From Pontibacter aydingkolensis (GTDB taxonomy: Bacteria; Bacteroidota; Bacteroidia; Cytophagales; Hymenobacteraceae), in NCBI RefSeq assembly GCF_019443125.1, contig NZ_JAHYXK010000003.1, positions 341,845 through 405,844 on the forward strand: a DNA stretch of 64,000 nt, written 5' to 3'. The translations under genes and the position numbers were made by a program. How positions within the stretch are numbered: the first letter of the stretch is position 1; each line of letters begins with the position of its first letter. Under the pieces are notes generated by a model that was not told the origin of the DNA, searched no databases, and saw only the letters and a list, made by a program, of their open reading frames with translations. Below, one piece after another: positions 46,735 through 55,979 of this stretch.

Positions 46735-47544
46735 CTAGTATATGTAGTTAAGCGCAGTTCTGTCGTTAGAGTTGAACGGGCGGTTAACACCTGTACCAAT
46801 ACAAGCAAGCATCCATGAGTTTGGATCCGCCCCTGTTGGCGTGCCTGGTATATGTACTGCACCTACTGTGCTGGCTCCTTCGTTGTAGTAAGAGCCACCG
46901 CATGAGTAGCTTCTGTCCATGTAATCCGTGTGACGGAAACCGATGCAGTGACCAGCCTCGTGTGCCAGGATAGTAGCAAGGTAGTTAGTACCAGGGTTAG
47001 TGCCTAGGTAGTCAGAGTTAACCTTTACGCTATTATAAGGATTACCATTTGACGGGAAACCAGCAGAAGCCAGGTAACTTGAGCCAGATGGAGCTTTCGA
47101 GAAAAGAATCTCATAGTTAGAAGATACACGCTGGAATTTAATTCTTAAGTTCTCAGCATTAAAACGACGTATAGCTTCGTCCAAGGCCGTTACATAAGAA
47201 GATGGCAAGCTAGTAGTAATTGCCACACGGATAGTACGGCTAGTGCTGCCAACATTAACTAAATTGTTAGTACGGTACTGCTCAGACTCACCAACACGTA
47301 CAGCTTTCTGATCATATGCAGTTGTCAGATCTTTTTCTCCTAAGAAAATGTCACCTTCAACTATATAGCCTCCCTCAACCTTCTGCACATTCTGGTTGTT
47401 GAAGCCCATAGCAGTTATCTGGCTAAGAGTTTGCTCAGATACTTCTGCTTTGTTTGTAATCTCCTCTTCCTGCTGGCAAGAAGAAAATCCGATTGTAACC
47501 GCCAGGGCGGCCATTGCAAGTAAACGGGTTACTTTCATAAACAT
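46735..47544 (-). CDS. M57-like HEIGH metalloprotease lipoprotein, copy B
   Basis: 269 residues, an evident tandem duplicate of copy A. The lipobox (TIGFSSC), the HEAGHCIGFRH motif and the tail (SYSCGGSYYNEGASTVGAVHIPGTP) are all retained; the C-terminal half is nearly identical, the middle (RIKFQRVSSNYEILF) has diverged more. Both copies keep the zinc residues, so both are probably active. The sequence just upstream of both starts shares AAGTTAGACATA, which shows that the duplication included the 5' leader. Confidence 0.9.
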   Translation of the reverse strand: MFMKVTRLLAMAALAVTIGFSSCQQEEEITNKAEVSEQTLSQITAMGFNNQNVQKVEGGYIVEGDIFLGEKDLTTAYDQKAVRVGESEQYRTNNLVNVGSTSRTIRVAITTSLPSSYVTALDEAIRRFNAENLRIKFQRVSSNYEILFSKAPSGSSYLASAGFPSNGNPYNSVKVNSDYLGTNPGTNYLATILAHEAGHCIGFRHTDYMDRSYSCGGSYYNEGASTVGAVHIPGTPTGADPNSWMLACIGTGVNRPFNSNDRTALNYIY

Positions 47545-47611
47545 TAAAAATTAAAAGTTAGACATATAGGTTAATAAGCGTAAAAACAAATGTGTAAACA
47601 TACCACAGCAA

Positions 47612-47647
47612 CTGGTTAATGCTTTATTATATACAAGCATTAACCAG
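47612..47647. repeat. 13-bp perfect inverted repeat upstream of M57-like copy B
   Basis: CTGGTTAATGCTT (47612-47624) and its exact complement (47635-47647) with a 10-base loop. No T run follows on either strand. It lies about 70-100 bases upstream of the copy B start, where an operator or leader hairpin could sit. Confidence 0.45.
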
Positions 47648-47964
47648 CTAATTAAGCCGATATCATATAATAAGGGTGGAAGAGAAGCTTTACAAGGGCA
47701 TTTTATAGCTTCTTATAACCGTAGAGGTATATAAGGGCAGATGCTTAGTAATCCAAAACTATGAGATAACATTCAATAAAAACAGGAATAACTGCAACCA
47801 AAGGTAACATAGCCTGTAACTACCACACATTGTGCTGAGAATGGTTTTTTCAAGGAAAATCTATTGAAAACCTATCATAAAACCAGCAAAAGGTAACTTT
47901 CTTATTTTTGCAACACAGTTTCAAACACACTCATTTACAGCGTTTTACATAATATAACCTATAA

Positions 47965-48009
47965 AAAAGCCGGCCCCTGCAACTTATTTTGTTACAGGGG
48001 CCGGCTTTT
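47965..48009 (-). terminator. Terminator after yicC
   Basis: A 15-bp GC-rich stem (AAAAGCCGGCCCCTG 47965-47979 with its complement at 47995-48009) with a 15-base loop and terminal A/T runs, just after the stop codon of the minus-strand yicC gene. Confidence 0.85.
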
Positions 48010-48025
48010 AAGATATACTTGCTGC

Positions 48026-48904
48026 TTAAAGTATGTTGTTGATCTGCTCTTTAATCTTCTCCAGTTCTTCTTTCATCTCCACCACATAATGCTGTATAGT
48101 AGAGTCGTTGGCTTTGGAACCGATGGTATTGATCTCACGGCCTATTTCCTGTGATATAAAGCCAAGTTTTTTACCTGTTGGCTCTGGCAAGTATACCGTC
48201 TCTGTAAAGTAGTGCAGGTGGTTTATCAGCCTCACCTTTTCTTCGGCGATATCCAGCTTTTCCATAAAGTATACCATCTCCTGCTCAAAGCGGTTCTTGT
48301 CAAAAATCTCTGAGTTCGATATCTCCGTTAGGTGCCCTTTTACCCTATTGCGGATATTTTCCATGCGCACAGGGTCGTGCTTTTCAATCTCGGCCAGCAG
48401 AATACGAATCTTGTCTATATAAGTCATGATTTCTGCCGTCAGGGCTTTGCCCTCATCGGCACGAAAAGCGTTAATGTTTGCGATTGCCTCTTCCAGCAAG
48501 GGCTGTACCACACTCCAATCTGCATCGCCGGCTTCCTCGTCTTGTTCCTGCTGCAGCACTTCCGGCATGTGCAATGCCAGCCGAAACAGGTCTTGCTTAG
48601 AGGCACCTACTGCATCAGCTGCCTGGCTTAACTCATTATAATAAACCTGCAGTAATTCGCGGTTAATGTTATTCTTAGCTTTCTGCGATTTGTTTTTAGA
48701 ATAGTCTACGGATACAGATACCTTGCCTCTGATCAAGGCCTTAGTCAGCATGTTCCGGATTTCGTATTCTTTCTCGTTCAGGTAGCGCGGTGTGCGCACA
48801 CTTAGGTCCATACCTTTTGAGTTTAAAGACCTGATCTCAACTGAAATCGTGTATTGATCGGAATCAAGGCGGGCACTCCCGAAGCCTGTCATGGACTGCA
48901 ACAT
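48026..48904 (-). CDS. yicC: YicC family protein (putative endoribonuclease)
   Basis: 292 residues starting MLQSMTGFG, the highly conserved opening of the YicC family, with RSLNSKGMDLSVRTP soon after and the C-terminal GKKLGFISQEIGREINTIGSKAND, the other family signature. YicC proteins are now viewed as RNA-cleaving stress-related enzymes. I start at 48904; an ATG 30 bases upstream adds a poorly conserved lead. Separate from its neighbours by terminators on both sides. Confidence 0.93.
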   Translation of the reverse strand: MLQSMTGFGSARLDSDQYTISVEIRSLNSKGMDLSVRTPRYLNEKEYEIRNMLTKALIRGKVSVSVDYSKNKSQKAKNNINRELLQVYYNELSQAADAVGASKQDLFRLALHMPEVLQQEQDEEAGDADWSVVQPLLEEAIANINAFRADEGKALTAEIMTYIDKIRILLAEIEKHDPVRMENIRNRVKGHLTEISNSEIFDKNRFEQEMVYFMEKLDIAEEKVRLINHLHYFTETVYLPEPTGKKLGFISQEIGREINTIGSKANDSTIQHYVVEMKEELEKIKEQINNIL

Positions 48905-49015
48905 AATCTCTTTTTTAAAATGATACCCTGGCAAATTAGGGATAATTATTCAATTTTGCGCTGCACATAACACTAAAGCTATGATTCATCCTTATACTTT
49001 TAAGGTATAAGCCCT

Positions 49016-49782
49016 TTAGATCAATCCGGTAGCCAGGCCAAGCGCTACAAGTATAAGCATTATTCCCACGATCGTTTGCAGCGCCTCTATGGTTACTTTC
49101 TTTAATAGCCTGTTCCCCAGTAGTGCTACCGCAAAAGCCGAAGCAGGGGCTGCAGCCAGCAACGTATAGTTTATACTTTGATGCGCGCCAAAAATCAGTT
49201 TGTCATATACACTGGTTACATCAATCAGACAGGCTATAACCACTCCGGTGGCTATAAAAGCCTCTTTACTTAGCCCAGGTTTTATCAGAAAAGCACTGTG
49301 TAATGCTCCCTGGTTGCCTGTAAGTCCTCCAAAGAATCCATTTAGCAAGCCACCTAGGGGCAGGCACTTTGGGTCGAAGGATAGTTTAAAGAGGCGTGGG
49401 AGCAGATCAAACAAGGCAAAGCACACCATTAACAGGGCTGTACAAGTTTAACAGAAGTGATGTAAAATGTCTTTTCTTCCAAAGTATAACTTGCCAGCGG
49501 CTGTCACTCCGAGATAAGCACCAGCAAACCTGCTCCTGCAAAAGCGGCCACCATTGAGGGCAGGCCAAATTTCAGGACCACTGGTAACTGAGCGTGCCTG
49601 CCTATTAAGGTCAGTTTAAAAAGATTGTTCAGGAAGTGAACCACAGCAGTAAGCGCAATGGCAATATCGATGGGGAAGAATAAGGCAAAAACCGGCACTA
49701 GCAAGGTACCTAAGCCAAAACCTGAGAAAAAAGTTAAACCGGATGCTATAAATGAGGTAATACAGATTAACAGGTATTCCAT
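49016..49782 (-). pseudogene. Broken TauE/SafE-family permease gene
   Basis: Two fragments of one TauE/SafE (sulfite/sulfoacetate exporter-like) permease. The N-terminal piece (49504-49782, MEYLLICITSFIASGL...) has the typical glycine-rich first repeat and ends at a TGA after LVLISE. Translation of the same frame past this stop continues in family-like style (QPLASYTLEEKTFYITSVKLV) and then runs out of frame near 49437; a different frame continues to the C terminus (ALLMVCFALFDLLPR ... GLATGLI, to 49016). One nonsense and one frameshift lesion therefore separate two good halves. About 255 residues would be intact. Confidence 0.85.
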
Positions 49783-49796
49783 CCGGCAAGCCAGCT

Positions 49797-50948
49797 TTAA
49801 GGAATCATTTTATTAACGGCATCGATCATAGTCAGCACTTCGCCGGGATGCTTGCCTACACGTTCTGCCCGCTCTTTACCTAATCGCACCATAACAATGT
49901 TCTTCTCCGGAATTACAATAATGTACTGGCCAAGTATACCACGTGCATAGAAGATACGCTGGCCTTTGTAATCCGGCAGCAGCCACCACTGGTAACCGTA
50001 AAAATCAACCTTTTCCTTATCATTCGCATCTATCAGACCATTAGGCGTAATCGACGCTTGCACATAGGCAGGCGGCACAATGGTATCGCCTTTCCAGATG
50101 CCGTTGTTCAGGTAAAGCTGGCCAATACGGGCAAAGTCGCGGGCATTGGAGTAAAAGCAGCAATACGCTTTTTCTATTCCATTACGTTTGTCTAAGCTCC
50201 ATTCTGCATCTTCTTCGGCTCCTAATGGCTTCCATAGCTTCTCCTCTGCCAGTTTACTCAGACTTTTACCGGTAGCAGCCTCCAACACAAGACCCAGCAC
50301 CTGCGTATCGCCACTTTTATAACTAAACTCTCTGCCTGGAGTCTCAACGGCCTTTAGCCTCTTAATTACTTTTCTCAGGTCGGTGCCGTAATAGGCCTCA
50401 GTAGTAACAGAAAGCGGACTACTGTACGATTCGTCCCAGTTCAAGCCGGAACTCATCCAGAGTAAATGTTTAATCCGAATCTTGGCTTTATTTCCTTCCC
50501 TGAACTCAGGCAGAAAATCCGCCACCGGCTGCTCTACACTTCTTATGTGCCCATCCTTTATCGCTGTCCCCACCAGAATGCTTACTATACTTTTAGCCAT
50601 CGAGAAAGAGTTACTCAGCGACTCCTCCGAATAACCATCCCAATACTGCTCGTACAGTATAGAGTCGTTTTGGATAACCAGAAAAGCAACAGAATTAATA
50701 TCCAGGTGTAACTGCACCAGTTCGTCCGGCAAACTCACTTTATTATAGGATTTGGCCAGGGGCCAGGGCTGAGATCTGCGAGGGGCGTCTATTTCACGCT
50801 GATCGAATATGTCGCGGTCATCTATATCGGCAAAGTTGTATACCACCGCCTTGTACAGGTAATTCTTATCAGCCATGTGTATCCAGGCTGCCCCTAATGT
50901 TAGCAGAAGTATAGCGCCTATACCAAAGCGCTTTGTCTTTCTATTCAT
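49797..50948 (-). CDS. Serine hydrolase, beta-lactamase class C/DD-peptidase-like
   Basis: 383 residues with an N-terminal membrane anchor (about 8-25). The penicillin-binding-protein-like fold is shown by SMAK (Ser116-Lys119, nucleophile and base), the YxS-type second motif FSYKSGD (Tyr210), and a third motif position where ARGILGQ stands instead of the usual K/HxG. This places it among beta-lactamase-related serine hydrolases (esterases, peptidases) of uncertain substrate rather than a proven antibiotic-resistance enzyme. It begins 8 bp after the stop of the large gene at 50958, on the same strand. Confidence 0.88.
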   Translation of the reverse strand: MNRKTKRFGIGAILLLTLGAAWIHMADKNYLYKAVVYNFADIDDRDIFDQREIDAPRRSQPWPLAKSYNKVSLPDELVQLHLDINSVAFLVIQNDSILYEQYWDGYSEESLSNSFSMAKSIVSILVGTAIKDGHIRSVEQPVADFLPEFREGNKAKIRIKHLLWMSSGLNWDESYSSPLSVTTEAYYGTDLRKVIKRLKAVETPGREFSYKSGDTQVLGLVLEAATGKSLSKLAEEKLWKPLGAEEDAEWSLDKRNGIEKAYCCFYSNARDFARIGQLYLNNGIWKGDTIVPPAYVQASITPNGLIDANDKEKVDFYGYQWWLLPDYKGQRIFYARGILGQYIIVIPEKNIVMVRLGKERAERVGKHPGEVLTMIDAVNKMIP

Positions 50949-50957
50949 GAGGTGATG

Positions 50958-53900
50958 TTAGAAATCGTAGCCCAGTGTTATGTAAAACTTAGGCCCTTTG
51001 CGTTCATAGTCTTCTTCGCCCCAGGCTACATCAAGCTTACCGTACACTCCCAGCAGTGTGGTGCGGGCACCAAAGCCATAGCCTAGCAAGAATGGGTTAC
51101 GGTAGTTAATTACAGTTATTTCAAATGGGTCTACTTCAGTAGGACTTGTTCTGCCGCCTATCACACGCGTGTTAATAGAGTTATTGCCTGTAAAAGGGTT
51201 TGATCCGTTGTAGGCCGAGCCGGCATCAGCAAAGGCTGTAAGCTGCAGGTTGCGAAAAAACCCGGAAGGTATAGGTCCATTATACAAATATTGCACGATC
51301 GGAACCCGTAGTTCCGCATTAGCCATCAGGTATTTGGTGCCGTTACGAGTGTTAAAGCTAAATCCTCTTAATGGTGTGGCATACTCCAGGTAAAACAAAT
51401 CGGCAGGCGACTGTATCAGGATATCATTCTGTTCAGATTCTTCGTCATCATCGGCTAGCAGCCAGTTATCCATACCACCTATCAGGAAGCGCTTCGGAGA
51501 GTTGCCAAAAAATGACCCATAGCCAATACGGGTGGCAAGTATAATTTGGCGGTGCAGCTTTTGGTAGTGGCGTAAGTCAACGTAAAATTTACTGAAGTTT
51601 ACTGATGACTCATCAAATCCTCTGAGTGAAAGTATACCCACTTTCATTCGGGAGCCCTCACGCATATTAACCCCTGTAGACACAGAGTTATCATACACCA
51701 GTTCTACATTGGCGCCCCCAAAGTTGGTGATGCTATCTGGTGTGGCAAAGCTATTTACAAAAGTAAACCTGGTGTTTACAAACTTTGGCTGCGCCCTTAA
51801 GCTGGTACTGTGGCTAAGTGGGTACACCAACGTAGGCGAAAACTCATTTTTAGAGAAGCGGAGCCTTGCACCTGTTTCGGGCACTTCGGTAAGTATAATA
51901 TCACGGCGGAATTGCATGCCCAGGTCTACACGGTTCTTCAGGTTCATGTACTCGGCCCAAATACGGCTTGTCTCCAAGTCTGTCCGGATAAAAGCACTCC
52001 CTCTGATGTGGTGGTTCTCGAACAGGTCGCTCATATTTACGCCGGCTACAATACCGAAACCTAACTGTGGGTCTGCATAAACGGAGGTAATTATTTCGTG
52101 TACGCTGAAACGAACGTCATAATCCAGCGGGCCGGCGATTTGCTGGTTTGCAGTTGCTGTTGTAGCACGCTTTACAGGCGCAGTATTTACTTTGGCACTA
52201 TCGGTTTTCGCTGCCTGTTTTTCGTCTGCACTAAACTGGTAATTGTCAATGTTGATTTCGCCGTTTGTTCTGGCTGGGACTTTCTTTTTGGATTCGCTCT
52301 CCAGCAACTTGCGTGTTGCCGCTGACTGCTGTGGCACCCTGACTCTGGTCTCCAGTATAATCTGTCGTGATGTTTTGGGCAACTCCTGCAGCGAAGTAGG
52401 AGCAAAATCTGGCAACAGGTACACAAAATCACGGGAGCGGTCTTTTGCCACAAAGGCTAATGTGTTATTACTGGCGTTATAGTCGTAATCATCTATACCC
52501 TGTATAAAGTTTGTAAGCGGCTTACTGGTGCCTGTGCTAATATCATATCGGTATATACTTCTTATTCCACTTGCTTCGCTCAGGTAAACAAGGTTGCCGT
52601 CGTCGGTGGCGCGAGGTCTTAACTCACTGGCAACAGAACTGGTAAGCTGCCTTAGGTTTACTCCTTGCTGGTCCAGTAAAAAGATATCGTAATTATTAAC
52701 AACGCTGCCAAACGTAGCATCAGGCGCAGTACCGGTAGTATCTACCCAGCGGTTAGAGCTAAACGCGACTCCCTGACCTCCACGCAAAAACACCGGATGT
52801 ATGTCATCATAAATATCCTTGGTTAGCTGTTTCTGTAAACGCCCGTTGGCATTGAGCAGGAAAATATCTGTCTGCCCATCCTTTGATGCACTTACAACTA
52901 TACTTTGGCCGTCTTCAGAATAGCTCATATTGTATACCTGTGTAAACTGGTCCAGGGTAACGGCAGGCGTGGTCAGGTTTTCGTAGAGAGGTAATAAGGT
53001 ATAACGGTCGCGGGCATCTACCTGGCGCAGCGTCATTTTGCCTCGGCGCGCCTCAATAAAACCCAGTTGGTTGTTAGAGCGCCATGCCAGCACCGGCAGT
53101 TCGTAGTCTACCATCTGGTCCATGGTTTTGTAACCGCCTCGCCATACCACCTTGTCTTTCCTGGTACGCACTTCCTGCACAATTATCTTAAAGTTGCCAT
53201 TATCCATCTCGGCATACGCCAGGTGGGTACCGGCCGGGTTAAGCGTAGGTTCAGAGTATCTGTGCCCCTGCTTATTTTTACTGAACAGCCTCGTAGCAGC
53301 AGGCACAGGAACCAACTGGTTTTCTGAACTGGTATTTATCTGAACATAGTAGTTGTTCCAGTCTTGTAGAAAGCGTTTGTAAGGTAAGTTCAGGCTGCTG
53401 GTAATGCCAATTTCTACATCGCGGGTAATGCGGGTAAGGTTAAGTATGTTCTGGATGGCAGTATAGCCATAACGCTCGGCAATGTAGTTCCAGATAGACT
53501 GCCCGGTAAGTTCTGCATCACGGGTAAAGAACAGTTGCGGGTTTTGTTTGGCCTCCTGCTGCATATCGCGCATAAAGTTATCCATCTCTATACTCCAGCC
53601 CTCGGCAGTATAAGCCGCCACACCGCTGATAAACCAATCTGGCAGGCGCAGCAGGTAACTGCTCTGCAAAGCTTCTTTCAGGCTGCCGCCATACATCATG
53701 TCGTTCAGGAGCAATTCGGTAAGCGTAAAGCTCAGGTCACGTTTAAACTCAGTTTGGGTGCCTTCAAATGCCAGCTCTATCTTGTTCTTCATAAACAGGG
53801 TTTCGCCTCCTGTCTGGTACTGATCCTGGTCCAGGCCTATGTTGCTTTGGCGCAGATCTGTGGTAGAGTTGTAAAGTATAAGCGTGATCTTGGAATATGG

Positions 53901-54149
53901 GTAATACCCAATCAGGCTGGTAATGCGCTTCAACTCTTTTTCGGCGTACTCAGCTGCGTTAATGGCTGCCTGTTTACCTCCGCTGTAAAAGTAGATGTTG
54001 AAATTCTGGGTGCTGTACAGCTGCCAGTCAAAGTTTTTATATTGAATGCGGCTCTTCCCGAAAACGTCCCGTCCAGGTTGTGCCTGTAGAGTGTTTACCG
54101 TTAACGAGCTCAGCAAAAAGAGCAACAATAACCTTGTATATAAACGCAT
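50958..54149 (-). CDS. Outer-membrane protein: degenerate gluzincin domain, TolB-like propeller, BamA-like barrel
   Basis: 1063 residues. After a signal peptide cut before QPGRDVF (residue 24), the first about 270 residues look like a peptidase-MA (gluzincin) domain with its catalytic residues lost: where HELAH and LPRWLSEGLAEY would be expected, the sequence has TELLL (144-148) and LPDWFISGVAAY (169-180). A beta-propeller of WD40/TolB type follows (SEDGQSIVVSASKDGQTDIFLLN ...), about 290-600, and then a C-terminal surface-antigen/BamA-like barrel ending GYDF. The protein may act as a receptor or scaffold at the outer membrane rather than a protease. It may be co-transcribed with the FAD oxidoreductase just upstream (4 bp). 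Confidence 0.88.
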   Translation of the reverse strand: MRLYTRLLLLFLLSSLTVNTLQAQPGRDVFGKSRIQYKNFDWQLYSTQNFNIYFYSGGKQAAINAAEYAEKELKRITSLIGYYPYSKITLILYNSTTDLRQSNIGLDQDQYQTGGETLFMKNKIELAFEGTQTEFKRDLSFTLTELLLNDMMYGGSLKEALQSSYLLRLPDWFISGVAAYTAEGWSIEMDNFMRDMQQEAKQNPQLFFTRDAELTGQSIWNYIAERYGYTAIQNILNLTRITRDVEIGITSSLNLPYKRFLQDWNNYYVQINTSSENQLVPVPAATRLFSKNKQGHRYSEPTLNPAGTHLAYAEMDNGNFKIIVQEVRTRKDKVVWRGGYKTMDQMVDYELPVLAWRSNNQLGFIEARRGKMTLRQVDARDRYTLLPLYENLTTPAVTLDQFTQVYNMSYSEDGQSIVVSASKDGQTDIFLLNANGRLQKQLTKDIYDDIHPVFLRGGQGVAFSSNRWVDTTGTAPDATFGSVVNNYDIFLLDQQGVNLRQLTSSVASELRPRATDDGNLVYLSEASGIRSIYRYDISTGTSKPLTNFIQGIDDYDYNASNNTLAFVAKDRSRDFVYLLPDFAPTSLQELPKTSRQIILETRVRVPQQSAATRKLLESESKKKVPARTNGEINIDNYQFSADEKQAAKTDSAKVNTAPVKRATTATANQQIAGPLDYDVRFSVHEIITSVYADPQLGFGIVAGVNMSDLFENHHIRGSAFIRTDLETSRIWAEYMNLKNRVDLGMQFRRDIILTEVPETGARLRFSKNEFSPTLVYPLSHSTSLRAQPKFVNTRFTFVNSFATPDSITNFGGANVELVYDNSVSTGVNMREGSRMKVGILSLRGFDESSVNFSKFYVDLRHYQKLHRQIILATRIGYGSFFGNSPKRFLIGGMDNWLLADDDEESEQNDILIQSPADLFYLEYATPLRGFSFNTRNGTKYLMANAELRVPIVQYLYNGPIPSGFFRNLQLTAFADAGSAYNGSNPFTGNNSINTRVIGGRTSPTEVDPFEITVINYRNPFLLGYGFGARTTLLGVYGKLDVAWGEEDYERKGPKFYITLGYDF

Positions 54150-54153
54150 GCGC

Positions 54154-55242
54154 TTAGGGTTGATGGTTCTGGTGTTTTATGTAGTCGTAATATAACGAAA
54201 AATAACGCGAAATGTGTATCTCCGGGAGCAGGTCAGTTTTGCCTTCCAAAGCATCTGCAAGATTTTCAGCCAATAAAGGAGCCATCATTACGCCTTTGGA
54301 CCCCATGCCGTTAAACACACTAAGCTGCTTATGCTGGGGGTGCTGCCCTGCCAATGGATGTCTGTCGCGTACAGCCGGCCTGATACCTGCCCTGTGGTTA
54401 ACTACCTGAAAGTGCTGTGAGGTAATCTGGCTAAAGCGCTCTGAAAGTTCTTCTTTACCCGCCTCCGTAGGTACTTCGTCGGGATGGCGCCAATCGTAAG
54501 TTGCACCAATTTTAAACTTCCCTCTTCCAATGGGAACAACGTAAACGGCTTTATTATAGATGCATTCGGGCTCAAAATTATCTGTTTGCACATCCAGCAC
54601 CTCTCCTTTGGTTGGCTGTAAAGGCAACCATTTAAAGTATGGATTGTTCACAGCCTGATACCCCTCGCAAAAGATCAGGTGCTTCGCTTCTATGTTTTTA
54701 TACCTTACGCCCTGCGCTGTTAAGTTTAGGCTTTCTATCTCGAAGCGCTCCGGTAATAGTTGGTTCTGCTGCAGTAACTCATTTGTCAACAACCTCAGCG
54801 TATCCTCTACTTTAAGATAGCCCCCTTTGTTGATCATGATACCACCCAACGAATCTTTTATACCTGGCTGATTTATACTTTGGGTGTAGGTGCCTGCAAT
54901 ATACCCCTGCCAGCCTTCCGAGGAGCTTTTTGCCATCCAGGTGTTTTGCTCTTCAATGGTAGAGAATATTTTGTAGATAGGCTTGCGAATGTATAGCTGC
55001 TGTCCGTAACGCTGCTCCAGTTCGCTGTACAATGCATTTGCAGCAGGTATAAAGGCATCTGCCATCCATGATTTTGCAAACCGTTTCCCAGCTACCGGGT
55101 TTACCAGGCCAGCCGCTACCTTTGAAGCAGTATTTAGTCTGGGTTCATCAATCACAAGCACATGGTAGCCTCTTTTGCGTAAAGTAAAACTTAAAAAGGC
55201 ACCTGCCAGGCCATGTCCAACAACTATAAAATCGTAATTCAT
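54154..55242 (-). CDS. FAD-dependent oxidoreductase, D-amino-acid-oxidase family
   Basis: 362 residues with the Rossmann FAD-binding fingerprint GHGLAG (residues 9-14) at the N terminus and the C-terminal FAD-contact segment RAGIRPAVRDRHPLAG ... FNGMGSKGVMMAPLLAENLAD. The overall plan is that of DAO/glycine-oxidase-like flavoproteins that oxidise amines or amino acids. No neighbouring transporter or pathway gene specifies a substrate. It is divergent from the MBL-fold gene at 55324. Confidence 0.88.
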   Translation of the reverse strand: MNYDFIVVGHGLAGAFLSFTLRKRGYHVLVIDEPRLNTASKVAAGLVNPVAGKRFAKSWMADAFIPAANALYSELEQRYGQQLYIRKPIYKIFSTIEEQNTWMAKSSSEGWQGYIAGTYTQSINQPGIKDSLGGIMINKGGYLKVEDTLRLLTNELLQQNQLLPERFEIESLNLTAQGVRYKNIEAKHLIFCEGYQAVNNPYFKWLPLQPTKGEVLDVQTDNFEPECIYNKAVYVVPIGRGKFKIGATYDWRHPDEVPTEAGKEELSERFSQITSQHFQVVNHRAGIRPAVRDRHPLAGQHPQHKQLSVFNGMGSKGVMMAPLLAENLADALEGKTDLLPEIHISRYFSLYYDYIKHQNHQP

Positions 55243-55323
55243 AGAGGCAAGTTACAAGATGTACAGGTGAAATTCGTAACTTAGATGCCGATTTTGTGGG
55301 ACAGAAAACAAAAAGTATACCCA

Positions 55324-55959
55324 ATGAAAATTACCTGCCTTACCTTTAACCCGTTCCAGGAAAACACTTACCTACTGCACGACGACACCAAAGAGTGCGT
55401 GGTAGTTGACCCGGGTTGCTCAGACAAACACGAACAGGAAGAACTGAAAAAGTATATTTCGGATAACAACCTGAACGTAGTGCGCCTGCTAAATACGCAC
55501 TGCCATATAGACCACGTGCTTGGCAATAAGTTTGTAGCCGACACCTATAATGTGGAACTGGAGATACACCCTGAAGACGAGCAGGTATTGCGTGCTGTGC
55601 CAACCTATGCATCAAACTATGGTTTCCCGCAGTATGCCGAGCAACTGCCTGGAAAATACCTGAAAGAAGGCGATACCATTAAATTTGGAAACACTGAGTT
55701 GGAAGTTATTTTCGCACCGGGCCACGCGCCTGGCCATGTGGTGTTCTACAATAAACCGGACAAAACTGTGATAGGTGGCGATGTGCTTTTTCAAGGAAGT
55801 ATAGGCCGGACAGATTTACCTGGCGGCGACTTTGATACACTGATCCAAAGTATAAAAACAAAGCTTTTTACCTTACCCGACGAAGTTACGGTTTACCCGG
55901 GCCACGGCCCCGAAACCACCATCGGATACGAGAAAAAGTATAACCCTTTTCTGCGGTAA
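55324..55959 (+). CDS. MBL-fold metallohydrolase (glyoxalase II-like)
   Basis: 211 residues. The metallo-beta-lactamase motif THCHIDH (His59, His61, Asp63, His64) is intact, followed by FAPGHAPGHVVFY, VIGGDVLFQGSIGRTDLPGGD (the second metal site) and PGHGPETTIGYEKK at the end. It is close to small glyoxalase II-like or rhodanese-linked hydrolases that cleave thioesters such as S-D-lactoylglutathione analogues; the substrate is not certain. The ATG at 55324 gives the normal family N terminus. Confidence 0.93.
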   Translation: MKITCLTFNPFQENTYLLHDDTKECVVVDPGCSDKHEQEELKKYISDNNLNVVRLLNTHCHIDHVLGNKFVADTYNVELEIHPEDEQVLRAVPTYASNYGFPQYAEQLPGKYLKEGDTIKFGNTELEVIFAPGHAPGHVVFYNKPDKTVIGGDVLFQGSIGRTDLPGGDFDTLIQSIKTKLFTLPDEVTVYPGHGPETTIGYEKKYNPFLR

Positions 55960-55979
55960 TTAAGCTGCCGCCTTCTTGC

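Larger units (their letters stand above)
47545..48025. other. 480-bp gap upstream of M57-like copy B
   Basis: No gene. It contains a 13-bp perfect inverted repeat at 47612-47647 and the yicC terminator at 47965-48009. The remainder is AT-rich leader and promoter sequence for copy B; I found no perfect promoter pair. Confidence 0.6.

Noticed and set aside
53535..54089. 184-codon frame antisense to the propeller-barrel gene
   Set aside because: It is a shadow of a long real gene with no features of its own.
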